Counted from the stretch's first letter, positions 52,833-61,748 are shown. The stretch: DNA of 64,000 bases from Nematopogon swammerdamellus (GCA_946902875.1 OX336354.1:9893247-9957246); one strand, 5' to 3'. Notes: a model not told the origin generated them from the letters alone. Translations and numbers: made by a program.

Positions 52833-52900
52833 TCCCTCTCCCTCTCCCTCTCCCTCTCCCTCTCCCTCTCCCTCTCCCTCTCCCTCCATCTCCCTGCCTC
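52833..52900. repeat. (CTCCCT)n microsatellite
   Basis: Perfect CTCCCT repeats from about 52833 to 52885, continuing imperfectly. The long L-S or G-E open frames here are translations of the repeat. Confidence 0.9.
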
Positions 52901-53079
52901 TCCCTCCCTTCCGTTGAGTCTCACCATCATCGATACTTCGAGTAAATATGGCAACCCCAAAGATGGTAAACAGACAGACATACGTACAGACAGACAGAAA
53001 GCAGACGTTGGATTTTATTAGAGGTAAGGAAGAAAGGAAAGGATAAGGATAAGGGGGATTCCATCGCTCTACCTCCACC

Positions 53080-53160
53080 TCCCCTCCCGCCCCTCCCTCA
53101 CCCCCCTCCCTATATGCCTCTACTTATCCCCCCCCCCCTTCCCCCCCCCCCCCCCCCCTT
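53080..53160. repeat. C-rich tract with two poly(C) runs
   Basis: CCACCTCCCCTCCCGCCCCTC, CACCCCCCTCCC, then a C10 run and a C18-type run before TTCAGG. The C-rich strand could form i-motif structures, and the opposite strand G-quadruplexes. Confidence 0.85.
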
Positions 53161-53279
53161 CAGGATATTGTAATGTCATCGGTTCTTACTCGGGTGAATG
53201 ATTCCGTGTCCGTTACATACAAATATTGCCAAGTGCTCTCATATTTCACTTCACTGCTAACCTCATAAGCCATTTAGCG

Positions 53280-53468
53280 TGATAGTAAGTAGCCTATAGT
53301 TTATGGGAAGAATCAAGCTATCCGTAGAATTTTGTTTTATTAAAATCGGTCCAGTGGTTCTCGAGTTATAAGCGGACAGACAGACACTCAGACACTCAGA
53401 CACTCAGACACTCAGACACTCAGACATTCAGACAGAAAGCAGACGTTGGATTTTATTATAGGTAAGGA
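53280..53468 (+). mobile_element. Retroelement 3' end with 8-bp repeats
   Basis: TAGTAAGTAGCCTATAGTTT, AAAATCGGTCCAGTGGTTCTC and GAGTTATAAGCGGACAGACAG, then the 8-bp unit CAGACACT repeated five to six times (53386-53430), then AAAGCAGACGTTGGATTTTATTATAGGTAAGG. A TCGGTCCAGTGGTT..AGTTATAAGCGGACAGACAG phrase is typical of the 3' region of several lepidopteran retroelements. Confidence 0.65.
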
Positions 53469-53579
53469 AGGAAGGATATTGTTTATTGAGCATTCTTGTT
53501 GTAATTTAAATGCACTCGAACTTGCTTAGTTTTCCATATCCGGTCCGATTACACCCACGAATATTATGATCGACAAATT

Positions 53580-53697
53580 GTATATGCCCCGGCACGTAAC
53601 TTGGCCTCTGTTCGAGCGGGATAGCGTTATACCAACGATCGCATGCGTATAACGCCGTCCCTCTCGGACATAGGCCAAGTTACGTGCCGGGTAGTAT
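53580..53697. mobile_element. Short hairpin element
   Basis: CCCGGCACGTAACTTGGCC (53588-53606) faces GGCCAAGTTACGTGCCGG (53673-53690); inside, CGAGCGGGATAGCGTTATAC faces GTATAACGCCGTCCCTCTCG. The two arms are about 45 bp with a loop of about 13 bp (CAACGATCGCATGC). Flanks TATATGC and TAGTATAATA are AT-rich. MITE-like. Confidence 0.8.
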
Positions 53698-53854
53698 AAT
53701 ACATTCAGTTGAAGGCTCTACTTCAGTATCGATAAATTATAATCGACATGGACAAAACTATCGACCACTGCCCCATCTCCAGTTACCCCACAAGAGATGG
53801 GGCGGCTTCCGAGTTCTAGCATAATCTTTTAAAATTTATCACTCTCTTGACTCT

Positions 53855-53905
53855 GTAACTGGATCGTTATGATAGAGTCGTCGGTTCAAGCCCCGGCTGG
53901 AGACG
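53855..53905 (+). repeat. tRNA-like T-arm segment
   Basis: CTGGATCGTTATGATAGAGTC and TCGGTTCAAGCCCCGGCTGG: the loop TTCAAGC has the T54-T55-C56-R57-A58 pattern and a short stem. There is no full cloverleaf. Probably a remnant of a tRNA-derived repeat. Confidence 0.3.
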
Positions 53906-54089
53906 TGTCTTCTTTCACCGCATCCTCGCTTGTTAGGGCTCTGCGAACGTCATATTTCGTTTAGGCCTTTGATTTATTTTTTCGTATGCTTCGTTATTTT
54001 TTATTGCAGCGCTGCGCGATTTATGTAGTCCTCTAGTAATCACTGTTAATTGGAGAATGTGTCTTATATGTGGACACTCGTATACTTTA

Positions 54090-54510
54090 GTATAACATAG
54101 CGTCACGCCTGTTTCCCGGTGGGGTAGGCAGAGACAACTGATCTTCACGTGCCACGATCCTGACAGACCTCTGCCGCCTCTTCCACTCCCATAATGTTCT
54201 TCATGCATGCTCGTCGGTTACGGGTACTACGCACTTGACTCTTTTTGAGCACATGCCCGATCTGGTCCAGGTACGTGCGTCTAGGGTGACCCTTCCCGAC
54301 TCTTCCACTCACATTTGTTTCATAAATTTCTTTCGTTAGTCTCCTTTTTTTTATGGATTCTCCTATCATCCATTCTTGCAACATGACCGAAGCACCGAAG
54401 CATCCCTTTCTCAATCCTTGTCACTATATCTTCTTTCAGCCCACAGTGCTCTCGCACTACACTGTTTCTCAATCTATAATTCATTTTAACTCCACACATA
54501 CTCCTCAACG
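54090..54510 (-). mobile_element. LINE-M ORF2 C-terminal region, best copy
   Basis: The minus strand reads RSMCGVKMNYRLRNSVVREH, CGLKEDIVTRIEKGMLRCFG, HVARMDDRRI, then after a shift LTKEIYETNVSGRVGKGHPR, RTYLDQIGHVLKKSQVRSTR, NRRACMKNIMGVEEAAEVCQ. The 3' UTR has GGGAAACAGGCGTGACGCTATG. One frameshift lies in the A-run at about 54345-54355. This C-terminal block follows the reverse transcriptase domain in a widespread lepidopteran endonuclease-reverse transcriptase family. The RT core is absent. Confidence 0.85.
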
Positions 54511-54542
54511 TATAAATAATATTTATTACAAGTTTTTAAATG

Positions 54543-54735
54543 ATGGGTGGTCGGAGCGGTCTTCGGTTGGATTCTTGATCTTAGGGTCCGAGGCACGAAT
54601 CCGGCCGACATGCACCAACGAGTTTTTTTTACGGAAAAATTAACGTGCATACCTACACCTGCTGCTTCACTGTTCGAAATCGGTGTAAAACTGTAGGTCC
54701 CTTCCCTTGCCCCTTACTATGTTGAAGGCTGAAAT
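54543..54735 (+). mobile_element. SINE-C head and central segment
   Basis: ATGGGTGGTCGGAGCGGTCTTC, GATTCTTGATCTTAGGGTCCG, GGCACGAATCCGGCCGACATG, CACCAACGAGTTTTTTTTACG, TGTAAAACTGTAGGTCCC and CCTTGCCCCTTACTATGTTG. GGTGGTCGGAGCGGTC is a box A-like tRNA segment and GGGTCCGAGGCACGAATCC is the box B-like one. A minus-strand SINE-A copy follows. Confidence 0.75.
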
Positions 54736-54744
54736 TGTAACTTT

Positions 54745-55132
54745 ATTTTTTATTTTTATGGACACTGACACGGTTGGCTACATCACCTACAACATCCGCG
54801 ATGTCAGCCCATAACACCGGGTGAACTAGGTGCCATGTCAGTGCTTCCCTTCGGTCGTGCCGGCTACACTGAACTGGACGAAAACACGAACTATTTACAT
54901 AGCTGTTTCGACCGACCTTTCATTCAGTGCGGTGGTACCAGCCCGGACGGGATAAACCCTACCACATAGTAAGTTAAGAAGGGAAGGGATCTACAGTTTT
55001 ACGTGGAATCCGAACCACGGTCAGCCTCCAACGGTCGAGCGATCACCCATTCAAGTACTGACCGCGCCAGCGTTACTTAACCATCAATAGCGACAGTCGA
55101 CTGTCTACACCACTGAGCTATCGAGGCTGACA
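54745..55132 (-). mobile_element. SINE-A, full length
   Basis: All modules are present on the minus strand: GTCAGCCTCGATAGCTCAGTGG, AGACAGTCGACTGTCGCTATT, GTTAAGTAACGCTGGCGCGGT, CAGTACTTGAATGGGTGATCG, TTCGGATTCCACGTAAAACTG, GGTGGTACCACCGC-type domain and the tail GTGTCCATAAAAA. It sits between two SINE-C segments (ending 54735 and restarting about 55240), so it may have inserted into or beside a SINE-C. Confidence 0.9.
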
Positions 55133-55242
55133 GTTCGTCCAGTTTGTTCCTGTAACTATGTAGGTACCGTTGTGCACTGGGATGGGACTAGACAGACACC
55201 ATTTAAGTGCTTCTGTTCAGGCAAGTGTTCAGGCATGCCCTT

Positions 55243-55500
55243 GCCCCTTACTAGGTGGTAGGCTCAAATTGTAGCTGACTGGGTTGATACCACCGTATAG
55301 GATGTAAGATGGCCGCATAGCAGCCTCGGCTGTGTTCTCCTCTAGTCTACTATAGCCAGCAATCCAGGGAAGTCTCCGGTATGGCGTCTACCTTCTCGGA
55401 GGTTATATTGGCTGGTCGGAGCATGTGCTTTGGCCCCTCCGGCTCAGCCACCCATACCGGATTAAATAAAAAATAAAATAAAATAATGCCGGCTTCATTG
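55243..55500 (+). mobile_element. SINE-C body and tail
   Basis: CCCTTACTAGGTGGTAGGCTC, AAATTGTAGCTGACTGGGTTG, ATACCACCGTATAGGATG, AGATGGCCGCATAGCAGCC, CCAGCAATCCAGGGAAGTCTCC, TATTGGCTGGTCGGAGCATG, TTTGGCCCCTCCGGCTC, an (AAAAT)-type run and AATGCCGGCTTC. The central GGTGGTAGG..GGTTGATACCACC is homologous to SINE-A, but the 3' half is unrelated. Confidence 0.7.
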
Positions 55501-55577
55501 AACAGGCCGATAAACACAACTGCACTGTCTAATCTCGCCATATCACTTCTCTGGCGCTAAAGATCTATAGGTAACCG

Positions 55578-55661
55578 TACCGTGTGGGGTCGGTACCTAA
55601 AAAGAATAGCCCCACTGCATCTCTCCCCGTCGCATGTCGTAAAAGTCGACTAAGGGATAAG
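55578..55661 (+). mobile_element. Rep-B 5' head directly before a SINE-A
   Basis: TACCGTGTGGGGTCGGTACCT, AAAAAGAATAGCCCCACTGC, TCTCCCCGTCGCATGTCGTA and CTAAGGGATAAG. It stops after about 85 bp, at nearly the same place where the Rep-B part of the chimeras stops, and an intact SINE-A begins 8 bp later. Confidence 0.85.
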
Positions 55662-55668
55662 AAAATTC

Positions 55669-56052
55669 GTCAGCCTCGGTAGCTCAGTGGCGCGGTTGGT
55701 TAGTCAACTGTTATTAAGCAACGCTGAGCGCGGTCAGTGTTTGGATGGGTGACCGCTCGACCGTTGGAGGCTGACCGTGGTTCGGATTCCACGTTAAACT
55801 GTTGGTCCCTTCCCTTCTTACCTTACTAGGTGGTAGGGTTTATCCCGGCCGGGTTGGTACCACCGCACTGAACGAAACGTCGGTCGAAACGGCTATGTAA
55901 ATAGTTCGTGTTTTCCGTCCAGTTTAGTGTAGCCGACATGAAATGAAGGGAAGCACTGACATGGCACCTAGTTCACCCTGTGTTATGGGCTGACATCACG
56001 GATGTTGTAGGTGATGTAGCCAACCGTGTCAGGTTCCATAAAAAAAAAAAAA
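55669..56052 (+). mobile_element. SINE-A, full length
   Basis: GTCAGCCTCGGTAGCTCAGTGG, GTTAGTCAACTG, TTAAGCAACGCTGAGCGCGGT, CAGTGTTTGGATGGGTGACCG, CTCGACCGTTGGAGGCTGACC, TTCGGATTCCACGTTAAACTG, GGTGGTAGGGTTTATCCCGG, GGTACCACCGCACTGAACG, AATAGTTCGTGTTTTCCGTCC, GGTGATGTAGCCAACCGTGTC, CCATAAAAAAAAAAAA. The A12 tail and limited decay suggest a relatively young insertion. The tail is used as the start of an unrelated AT-rich segment. Confidence 0.9.
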
Positions 56053-56811
56053 GGTAAAAAATAAAATGTCTGTCTACATTGCATCGAACGAAGCACTCGT
56101 AAGATGGCGTTCTTATGACTTTTTGCCGCGGCCCTCTTTCCTCCTTGCCTGCTGAAAATCCTCCTTTGCCCGGAGACGCGGGTATTGAAAGATTTTTCTA
56201 TATCCACCGCTTTTCCTTTATGCCACGTCCAATTTTTCCCGGAAACTGCGCTGCCGTTATGACGTTGAGAGGTTGGTCTGTAGTAGAGTGGATGTAGCTT
56301 CTTGTAAAAATATCAATTTATTTAATGAACCATAGACTTTAAATTAAATTAAATAATCAAAGTTTAATTAGTAAATTTTTTTTTATTTTAATGCCGCGAG
56401 TATGCTCGCAACACTCAGCTCCATCCCCAGGCAAAATTTCAGTGAAATATAATTAATATTGTTATGTAAGTAGATTGTTTAGCATTTTAATTTTGTATTC
56501 ATTTTATATCAAATAAATCCTTATTTTTAATTGTTAAAGCATATTTTCATCTATGTTTGTATTATATTATATTAAATTAATTTTATTAATATTAAAATTA
56601 ATTAACCTATTTTAATAATGTATGGGGACAATAAACCATTGAAACAGTACATTTTAACCGACTTCAAAAAAAGGAGGAGGTTCTCAATTCGACTGTATTT
56701 TTTTTTATGTTAGGACAAAGAGAGGTATGTAGTATGGGTTAATTTATTTGTAAGTGAAACGAGGCCACATGTCGCGCTTTCTATAAAAAAAAAGTAACTA
56801 TTATTTAGTTA
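56053..56811. other. Intergenic, with a short LINE-D tail remnant
   Basis: AT-rich, nothing recognised apart from 56757-56795 (AACGAGGCCACATGTCGCGC..TATAAAAAAAAA), which matches the extreme 3' end of LINE-D (CACATGTCGCG then A-run). Confidence 0.45.
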
Positions 56812-57093
56812 GAGTATGGGGTCGGTAACTTAAAAATAATATCTCCACTACATCTCTTCTGCACAAGGGCGACAAGCTAGTAACATCTCACCTTGGCACT
56901 GCCGTTCCACCGATTCATGTAGCAGGTGGGTCTTTGTTTACTTGCAGCTTGATAGTTATCTTGTCCTAATACTTTGCTAAATATGGTGGCCGGTGTTGTG
57001 CTGTAATTTACAAGATTACTTGCAGCACAACACCGGCTACTCTGCTTACCCCAATTGTCGGGATACAGCGTGTGGTATGTATTTATGTATGTA
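56812..57093 (+). mobile_element. Rep-B with compensatory changes in hairpin
   Basis: GTATGGGGTCGGTAACTTAA, ATCTCCACTACATCTCTTCTG, ACATCTCACCTTGGCACTGCC, ATTCATGTAGCAGGTGGGTC, GGTGGCCGGTGTTGTGCTG, TGCAGCACAACACCGGCTAC, CCCAATTGTCGGGATACAGCG and a GTAT end. The hairpin is extended relative to other copies: T:A at the base of the stem is C:G here, and the next G:T pair is G:C. The 5' part is shortened. Confidence 0.8.
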
Positions 57094-57573
57094 ATCGATC
57101 ATCTATATTGCATGGATGAACAAAATATATGCCATTTGCCATGTCATGAATTCATGCATATTTATCTACCTAGATAGATGTAATTTTTTTTTTTAAGTTT
57201 AAAAATTTTACTGTGTTGGAATCCATGGTTGGAATAATGTTTTTGTAATAATAACCTAATAGGCCAGTCCAATATTATTCTTTCTTCTAGAGCAGACATT
57301 AGTTTGTACCTCGAAAAGTCTTCCCGGCGAAAATGCAGGGCCTGAGAGCGACGTAAGACGGAGGTCGTCGGTAATAACTTCGTTTATTAATTTTTTATTC
57401 GAGTTATCATGCTATGAGCGCGTCTTGGAGTCAATCAGGGTAATTACTTGACTTTACTTAGGTTATGAAAGCTTTTTCCACTGACAAAGTTAAATATCAT
57501 GACCGGGTAGGTACTAAATAGCATTCAGTAATTTGTTTGGCTTTATTTGGGCGGGTGTTTTGCGTTCGTAACA
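57094..57573. other. Intergenic, nothing recognised
   Basis: No family or coding signal. Confidence 0.4.
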
Positions 57574-57740
57574 TATATTTCCCCTCCCCCCAAGTACAGT
57601 CTCGGGTCCTTCAAAAGGACACTTCAAGGTGAAAAAGTACGTGTCAGGTCGGCTTGGAATTCGCAACCCTGCATACGACCGAATGTCCATGGGCGTCGTT
57701 AGACACCTTATGGGTGCCTTGGCTTCACATGTCGCGACTT
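57574..57740 (+). mobile_element. LINE-D tail
   Basis: ATATTTCCCCTCCCCCCAAG, TACAGTCTCGGGTCCTTCAA, AAGTACGTGTCAGGTCGGCTTG, GAATTCGCAACCCTGCATACG, ACCGAATGTCCATGGGCGTCG and CACATGTCGCGACTTG. It is frameshifted within SFKRG by an insertion (AAGGACACTTCAAGGTG). Confidence 0.8.
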
Positions 57741-57754
57741 GAGTTTCAAAGACG

Positions 57755-57921
57755 GTTTTTTTTTATTGAAACTGCGCCATATGGCGCCGAGCCGGAAGGT
57801 TTCTAACGACGCCCATGGACATTCGGTCGTATGCGGGGGTTGCGAATGCCATGCCAGCCTGACAGGTGGCCATTCACGCCCCTCTTGAAGGACCCGATAC
57901 TATACTTGGGGGGAAATATAC
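57755..57921 (-). mobile_element. LINE-D tail, opposite strand
   Basis: The minus frame ends in IFPPKYSIGSFKRGVNGHLS and GWHGIRNPRIRPNVHGRR with stop, then AAACCTTCCGGCTCGGCGCC and GCAGTTTCAATAAAAAA. The A-run (as T on +) at 57757 is adjacent to the end of the plus-strand LINE-D copy, so the two tails face each other 14 bp apart. Confidence 0.85.
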
Positions 57922-58504
57922 TTTGAAGGCATTTATTTAAGTTAACCTTTGCGAGCATGACGGTCGCTGACACAGCTAGTAAATTACTAAAATAATCTAG
58001 AAATAACACTTGCAATTGCTAAACGTTTTTCTAAGAAGCCAATTGAATTTCCCTCACTCTCGTCGATACATTCCAAACCATTAATCAAAATCGAAAGCGC
58101 CCTCCTTACCTTCACAAAAGGTGGAATAAAAACAAAATAAATAGCAACAAATAAAAGTGAATCGTATTTTATCCCGGCACAATGATTAATGATGAAATGC
58201 ACTCGAAAACAAACCTTCTAACTTCCTCATAGAAATGCCAAAGAAATAACTGTTTAAGAATAATGGTTTCCTTTACATATACCTACCCTTAAACACATCC
58301 TTTCCATAAATCATTCTCATTTACCATTCAATATTCAACCTTATTTCATTGCGCGTAAGAGTAATTTTGGATTAAACAGTAGAGTTACTTATGTTGCCCA
58401 GAGAAGGGTAGATCGAAGCGTTTCCTCGCGAGTTTCCGCCTAAGGTTTTGTTACTTTTTTATTGTTGAACTTGTACGGAAACGGAAAACTCGAATGTGTA
58501 TCGA
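57922..58504. other. Intergenic, nothing recognised
   Basis: The minus frame 57987-58202 has no known motif. Confidence 0.4.
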
Positions 58505-58627
58505 ATGTTTCCGTCTTTTTGTGAAGATTGTTTCGCTCCCATTAGTCCTCGTGACAAATTGCGCAGTCCGAAGGCGGGTGAAAATTCATTGCTTTTGGCA
58601 AACACTTCAGCCCTGACAAAAGAAATG
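58505..58627 (+). CDS. Candidate exon ending in a splice donor (weak)
   Basis: The frame opens after a TGA, passes ATG 58505 and runs 41 codons to AAAGAAATG|GTAAGTG (58627/58628). It reads MFPSFCEDCFAPISPRDKLR, SPKAGENSLLLANTSALTKE, M. Composition is less AT-biased than the surroundings and the donor fits the consensus (GTAAGT). I recognise no domain, and the Kozak context is poor. A Rep-B element begins 55 bp downstream. Chance GTAAGT sites are common, so this remains a suggestion. Confidence 0.2.
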
Positions 58628-58682
58628 GTAAGTGTTTGTTTAATGTTCGCCTCAGAGGTATATATTATTATGTAAGTATTTA

Positions 58683-59030
58683 TACCGTGTGGGGCCGGTA
58701 CTTAAAAATAATATCCGCACTGCATCTCTCCCCGTGCATGTCGTAAATGGCGACTAAGGGATAAGGACTAGATTCCGTGCTAAAGGGAGACAGGCTCGCC
58801 ACCTCTTACCTTGTTACTACCTACGTACTTCCACCGAGTCATGCAGCAGGTGGGTCTTCGTGCCTTACTTGCTGCTTGATCGATTGAATCTTGTTCGAAT
58901 ACTTTGCGAAACGTGGTGTTCGGTGTTGTGCTATAATTTACAAGAGTTCTTGCAGCACAACACCGATTACTCTGCTTACCCTGATTGTCGGAATTCAGCG
59001 TGTGTGATATGTATGTAATGTATGTATGTA
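58683..59030 (+). mobile_element. Rep-B, full length
   Basis: TACCGTGTGGGGCCGGTACTT, AATATCCGCACTGCATCTCTC, CGTAAATGGCGACTAAGGG, CCGTGCTAAAGGGAGACAGG, CACCGAGTCATGCAGCAGGTG, TGCTTGATCGATTGAATCTTG, GTTCGGTGTTGTGCTATAATT, TTGCAGCACAACACCGATTAC and TGATTGTCGGAATTCAGCG, ending in (TGTA)n. It shares GATCGATTGAATCTTGTTCG with the 45.1-kb copy, so these two form a subfamily. Confidence 0.85.
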
Positions 59031-59117
59031 TTTATACGTATGAACATATGCACATGTATATCTCCGATGAGTAGGTAGGTTCATATCCTTCTTTATTTGT
59101 TTGCTGCCCTGCCTGCC

Positions 59118-59400
59118 TCTTGGGAAGGCGGGTGGGCCATTCTCCGCACTGAGACCTCAAGACGGTCCGTTGTACGTTGGCACCCGGGTAGTGCTATTCC
59201 AGCCATCCGAGCTCTTTTATGCGGTGGAAAACTCTTCTTGGTCGCTTCCACACTCCATGGGCAGTTCCCACCTTACCAAGAAACTGCAGTCGTTCTTCCG
59301 CCACCAGCGGGCACTCCAGGAGCACGTGGGTGGCTGTTTCGTCCTCCGCCGTGCTCATCATTTCATATCCTTATGCCCCAATGTGACTGGAGGTTTTGAT
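59118..59400 (-). mobile_element. R1-like ORF2 C-terminus with zinc-knuckle part
   Basis: The minus frame 59358-59194 reads MSTAEDETATHVLLECPLVA, EERLQFLGKVGTAHGVWKRP, RRVFHRIKELGWLE and stop. The ETATHVLLECP segment is the H and last C of the CCHC motif, and the FLRATGWL-like FHRIKELGWLE ending is typical of R1/LOA-group ORF2 proteins. The two first Cys of the motif are lost upstream. Plus-strand open frames across this region are shadows. Confidence 0.75.
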
Positions 59401-59488
59401 TTCTTTAGAAAAAATGAATCATTAGGAAACCGGAACACTGTCAAGGTTGTTGTGTACAAATAAATAACATTCTATAATAATTCCACCG

Positions 59489-59858
59489 TTTTTTTATGGA
59501 AACTGGCACGGTTGGCTACATCACCTACTACATCCGTGATGCCAGCCCATAACACCTTGGTGAACTAGGTGCCATGTCAGTGCTTCCCTTCGGTCGTGCC
59601 GGCTACACTGAACTGGACGGAAAACACGAACTATTTACACAGCCGTTTCAACCGACTTTTCATTCAGTGCGGTGGTATCAACCCGGTCGCGTTAAACCCT
59701 ACCACCTAAGGGACCTACAGTTTTACGTGGAATCCGTACCACGGTCGAGCTCCAACGGTTTTTTTTATGTAATCCACCCATCTATCCCCTGACCGCACCC
59801 ACTGCTTATGATCCGACCGACAGTCGATCGCCCGAACCACATAGCTACCAAGGCTGAC
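59489..59858 (-). mobile_element. SINE-A, nearly full length, decayed head
   Basis: The tail TTTTTTTATGGAAACTGGCAC, CCATAACACCTTGGTGAAC, GTGCCGGCTACACTGAACTG, the domain GGTGGTATCAACCCGGTCG, CTACAGTTTTACGTGGAATCC and the 5S-like segment are all present on the minus strand. A T-run (59760) interrupts the head and AGTACTTGGATGGGTGACC is reduced to AGGGGATAGATGGGTG. It begins at GGTGTCAGCCTTGGTAGC. Confidence 0.8.
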
Positions 59859-60080
59859 ACCACCTTATGTAATAATTTAACCTGCCGAATGACAGAAAAG
59901 CGTAGTACAAGAAAAGTACATTTTGCTTTAAAATCCAACAGCGTCTATATTTTCCAATATTGTAATTCTAGCTTTCGAAAGCTTGTCCCATGCTTGCCCT
60001 CTGGCCCTACACGGACAATAGTCATTTCCAAAGAAATAAATACCCAGAAAAGGCATTGTTGAACTCATACATTTACTTAG

Positions 60081-60360
60081 TTTTTAGGTTTCCGTATCCC
60101 GTACGGAAGCCTATTACTAAGCCTACGCCGTCTGTCTGTCTGTCTGTCAGTCCGAGGACTGTATCTCTTGAACCGTAGGAAGCCCGTTGAAATTTTCAGA
60201 GAATATTATGGCGGATATAACAACAAATACAAAAAAATTTAAAAAGTAAAAAATTAATGGGGGTTCCCATACAAGAAACGTGTTTGTTTTTCAATGTTTT
60301 TTTTTTGTGGTGCCGAAACCTCGGTGCGCGAGTCCGACTCGCACTTGGCCCGTTTTTTAA
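60081..60360 (-). mobile_element. Rep-I copy 5, both ends present
   Basis: TTTTTAGGTTTCCGTATCCC, AAGCCTATTACTAAGCCTACG, CCGTCTGTCTGTCTGTCTGTC, TCCGAGGACTGTATCTCTTG, AACCGTAGGAAGCCCGTTG, GGCGGATATAACAACAAATA, CTCGGTGCGCGAGTCCGACTC and GCACTTGGCCCGTTTTTTAA. The near-palindrome GTGCGCGAGTCCGACTCGCAC (60324-60344) closes the element. It is the shortest complete form. Confidence 0.8.
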
Positions 60361-60366
60361 TGGTTG

Positions 60367-60420
60367 TCAGTTCAGTGTAGCCGACACTATCAAAGGGAAG
60401 CACTAACATGGCACCTTAGT
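60367..60420 (+). mobile_element. SINE-A fragment
   Basis: CAGTTCAGTGTAGCCGACAC, TATCAAAGGGAAGCACTAAC and ATGGCACCTTAGTG are an internal 54-bp piece of the body, next to Rep-I copy 5. Confidence 0.7.
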
Positions 60421-61363
60421 GCTGTACTAAGGTGCAATGGAAAGACAAAATGGGTCAATTGGCAATAAATAGTGATAGTAGGGAATAGTATCAAGCAAAA
60501 ATAGCCTTCGTCAATTTTTTTGTGGTTTGAATTACATAGATAAAAAGTTACATTTTCAAAACTTAATTGGGCTAAACTTAACCAAATTAATAAAACTAAA
60601 AAAAATTTAAATAAACTGAAATTAAAATATTCAGGTACATTTAGGTTCAAATTGAGAAATAAAATCAATTTGTCACTTGCAAAATTGTCAAAACTCTAAT
60701 AATATAAATTTGTAAGGACGTTTTTGTTGTTTGCTGCATTCTGCAGTTTTATTACACCTCCTCGTCGATAAACTTTCTGGGTATTCATTTCCACGATTTC
60801 CTAACAAATGGCCGAGAGAGCGTTGTATTGTGTAGGTACAAATGCGCTTGTGCCGAGACAGTGTCGGCGTTACAACAAGGTGTCGGAGGCAAGTAGGTAC
60901 TCTTCACTCTGTAAGTACAAGGATGGTGAAGCAGTTGGACCACGTAGGACGATACTGAAAGAAATGAAATGAAAATTCTTTATTTAGAAAAGTTTCTAAG
61001 CCTATTTTACATGTAATCATGTCTCCTGCTCTAGAGAAACTCTGTCTTACAGGAAGACTTGTTTTATAGAATAACACGTACGTATTAATTACATAATGGC
61101 GCTCTTATTGAGTTTAATAAGTTTCATCAAATTAAGACTAAGATGGGATAAACATTATGTTCTTAGTTATGAAGGTTATGAAGGTGTTCGTTCATGTGTG
61201 GGAAAATTGGCTTGTATCTCTGGCGAAGACAATCCCAACGCGGAATCTGAAAGCCAACAAATTGGGTATAGCGTTGATTGAAAAAAATCTACCATTCCAT
61301 AGATAGAGCAACGGATTCCACAGCAAACACCACAAATTAATAATTCAAAGAAATTACGATATA
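60421..61363. other. Intergenic, nothing recognised
   Basis: AT-rich. The minus-strand frame 60390-60668 overlaps the SINE-A fragment and is AT-driven. Confidence 0.4.
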
Positions 61364-61631
61364 CACGGTGTTGCAACCCCAACCGTAAAACCTGAAAGGG
61401 AGTGATTATTTACGTCAAATAGAACAACTTTTGTTCTATGACTTTTTTAATTGATGAAAACAATTTTTTTTTCTCCATACGTTTTGAGAATAGGTATTTA
61501 AAATTTTTATGGAAAAAAATTTTTTTTTAGTTTCAAAATTTTTTTTTTCTTTACAGAAGTTGTTTAGTTTCACATATATAATAACCCCCTTATGTCAGTT
61601 AAAAATATTACGGGGCAACTGCAACACCGTG
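61364..61631. mobile_element. Mariner-type MITE flanked by TA
   Basis: Perfect 12-bp terminal inverted repeats CACGGTGTTGCA (61364-61375) and TGCAACACCGTG (61620-61631), with further partial matches (ACCCC against GGGGC) and TA immediately outside both ends (61362-61363, 61632-61633). The interior is 244 bp, AT-rich with long A and T runs, and has no open frame. TA duplication and short TIRs fit a Tc1/mariner-mobilised non-autonomous element. Confidence 0.7.
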
Positions 61632-61664
61632 TATAAACCAATATACACTATACAAAAAGCTCGC

Positions 61665-61748
61665 GTGACGGACGGACGGGCGGACGGACTGACACCAGAC
61701 TAATTTTATGAGGATCCTGCCAGCGTCGGTTGCTACGGAATCCTAAAA
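61665..61748 (+). repeat. Rep-I terminal fragment with GGAC
   Basis: CGTGACGGACGGACGGGCGGACGGACTGACACC followed by TTGCTACGGAATCCTAAAAAG, the microsatellite end of Rep-I (CGGAACCCTAAAAA). Confidence 0.55.

Larger units (their letters stand above)
51200..53030 (+). mobile_element. Dispersed element carrying the Rep-G minisatellite
   Basis: It begins TACTAGCTGAGCCCGCGGCTC and CGCTCGCGTGAAATTCG, the same border found inverted at 29357-29375 and 62468-62497. The 68-bp array follows, then a diverged part with CCCCCTTAAGGGTTGTTTTT, TCCTTCCTCAGGATGCAATTC, a CTCCCT array, and the end CAGACAGAAAGCAGACGTTGGATTTTATTA. The same 3' end recurs at 53430-53465. No open frame codes for an enzyme, so this is a non-autonomous copy or a decayed LINE. 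Confidence 0.55.

Noticed and set aside
52796..53078. Frames of Leu-Ser or Gly-Glu repeats
   Set aside because: Translations of the (CTCCCT)n microsatellite.
59101..59463. 120- and 100-codon plus-strand frames
   Set aside because: Antisense shadows of the minus-strand R1-like ORF2 C-terminus at 59194-59358.
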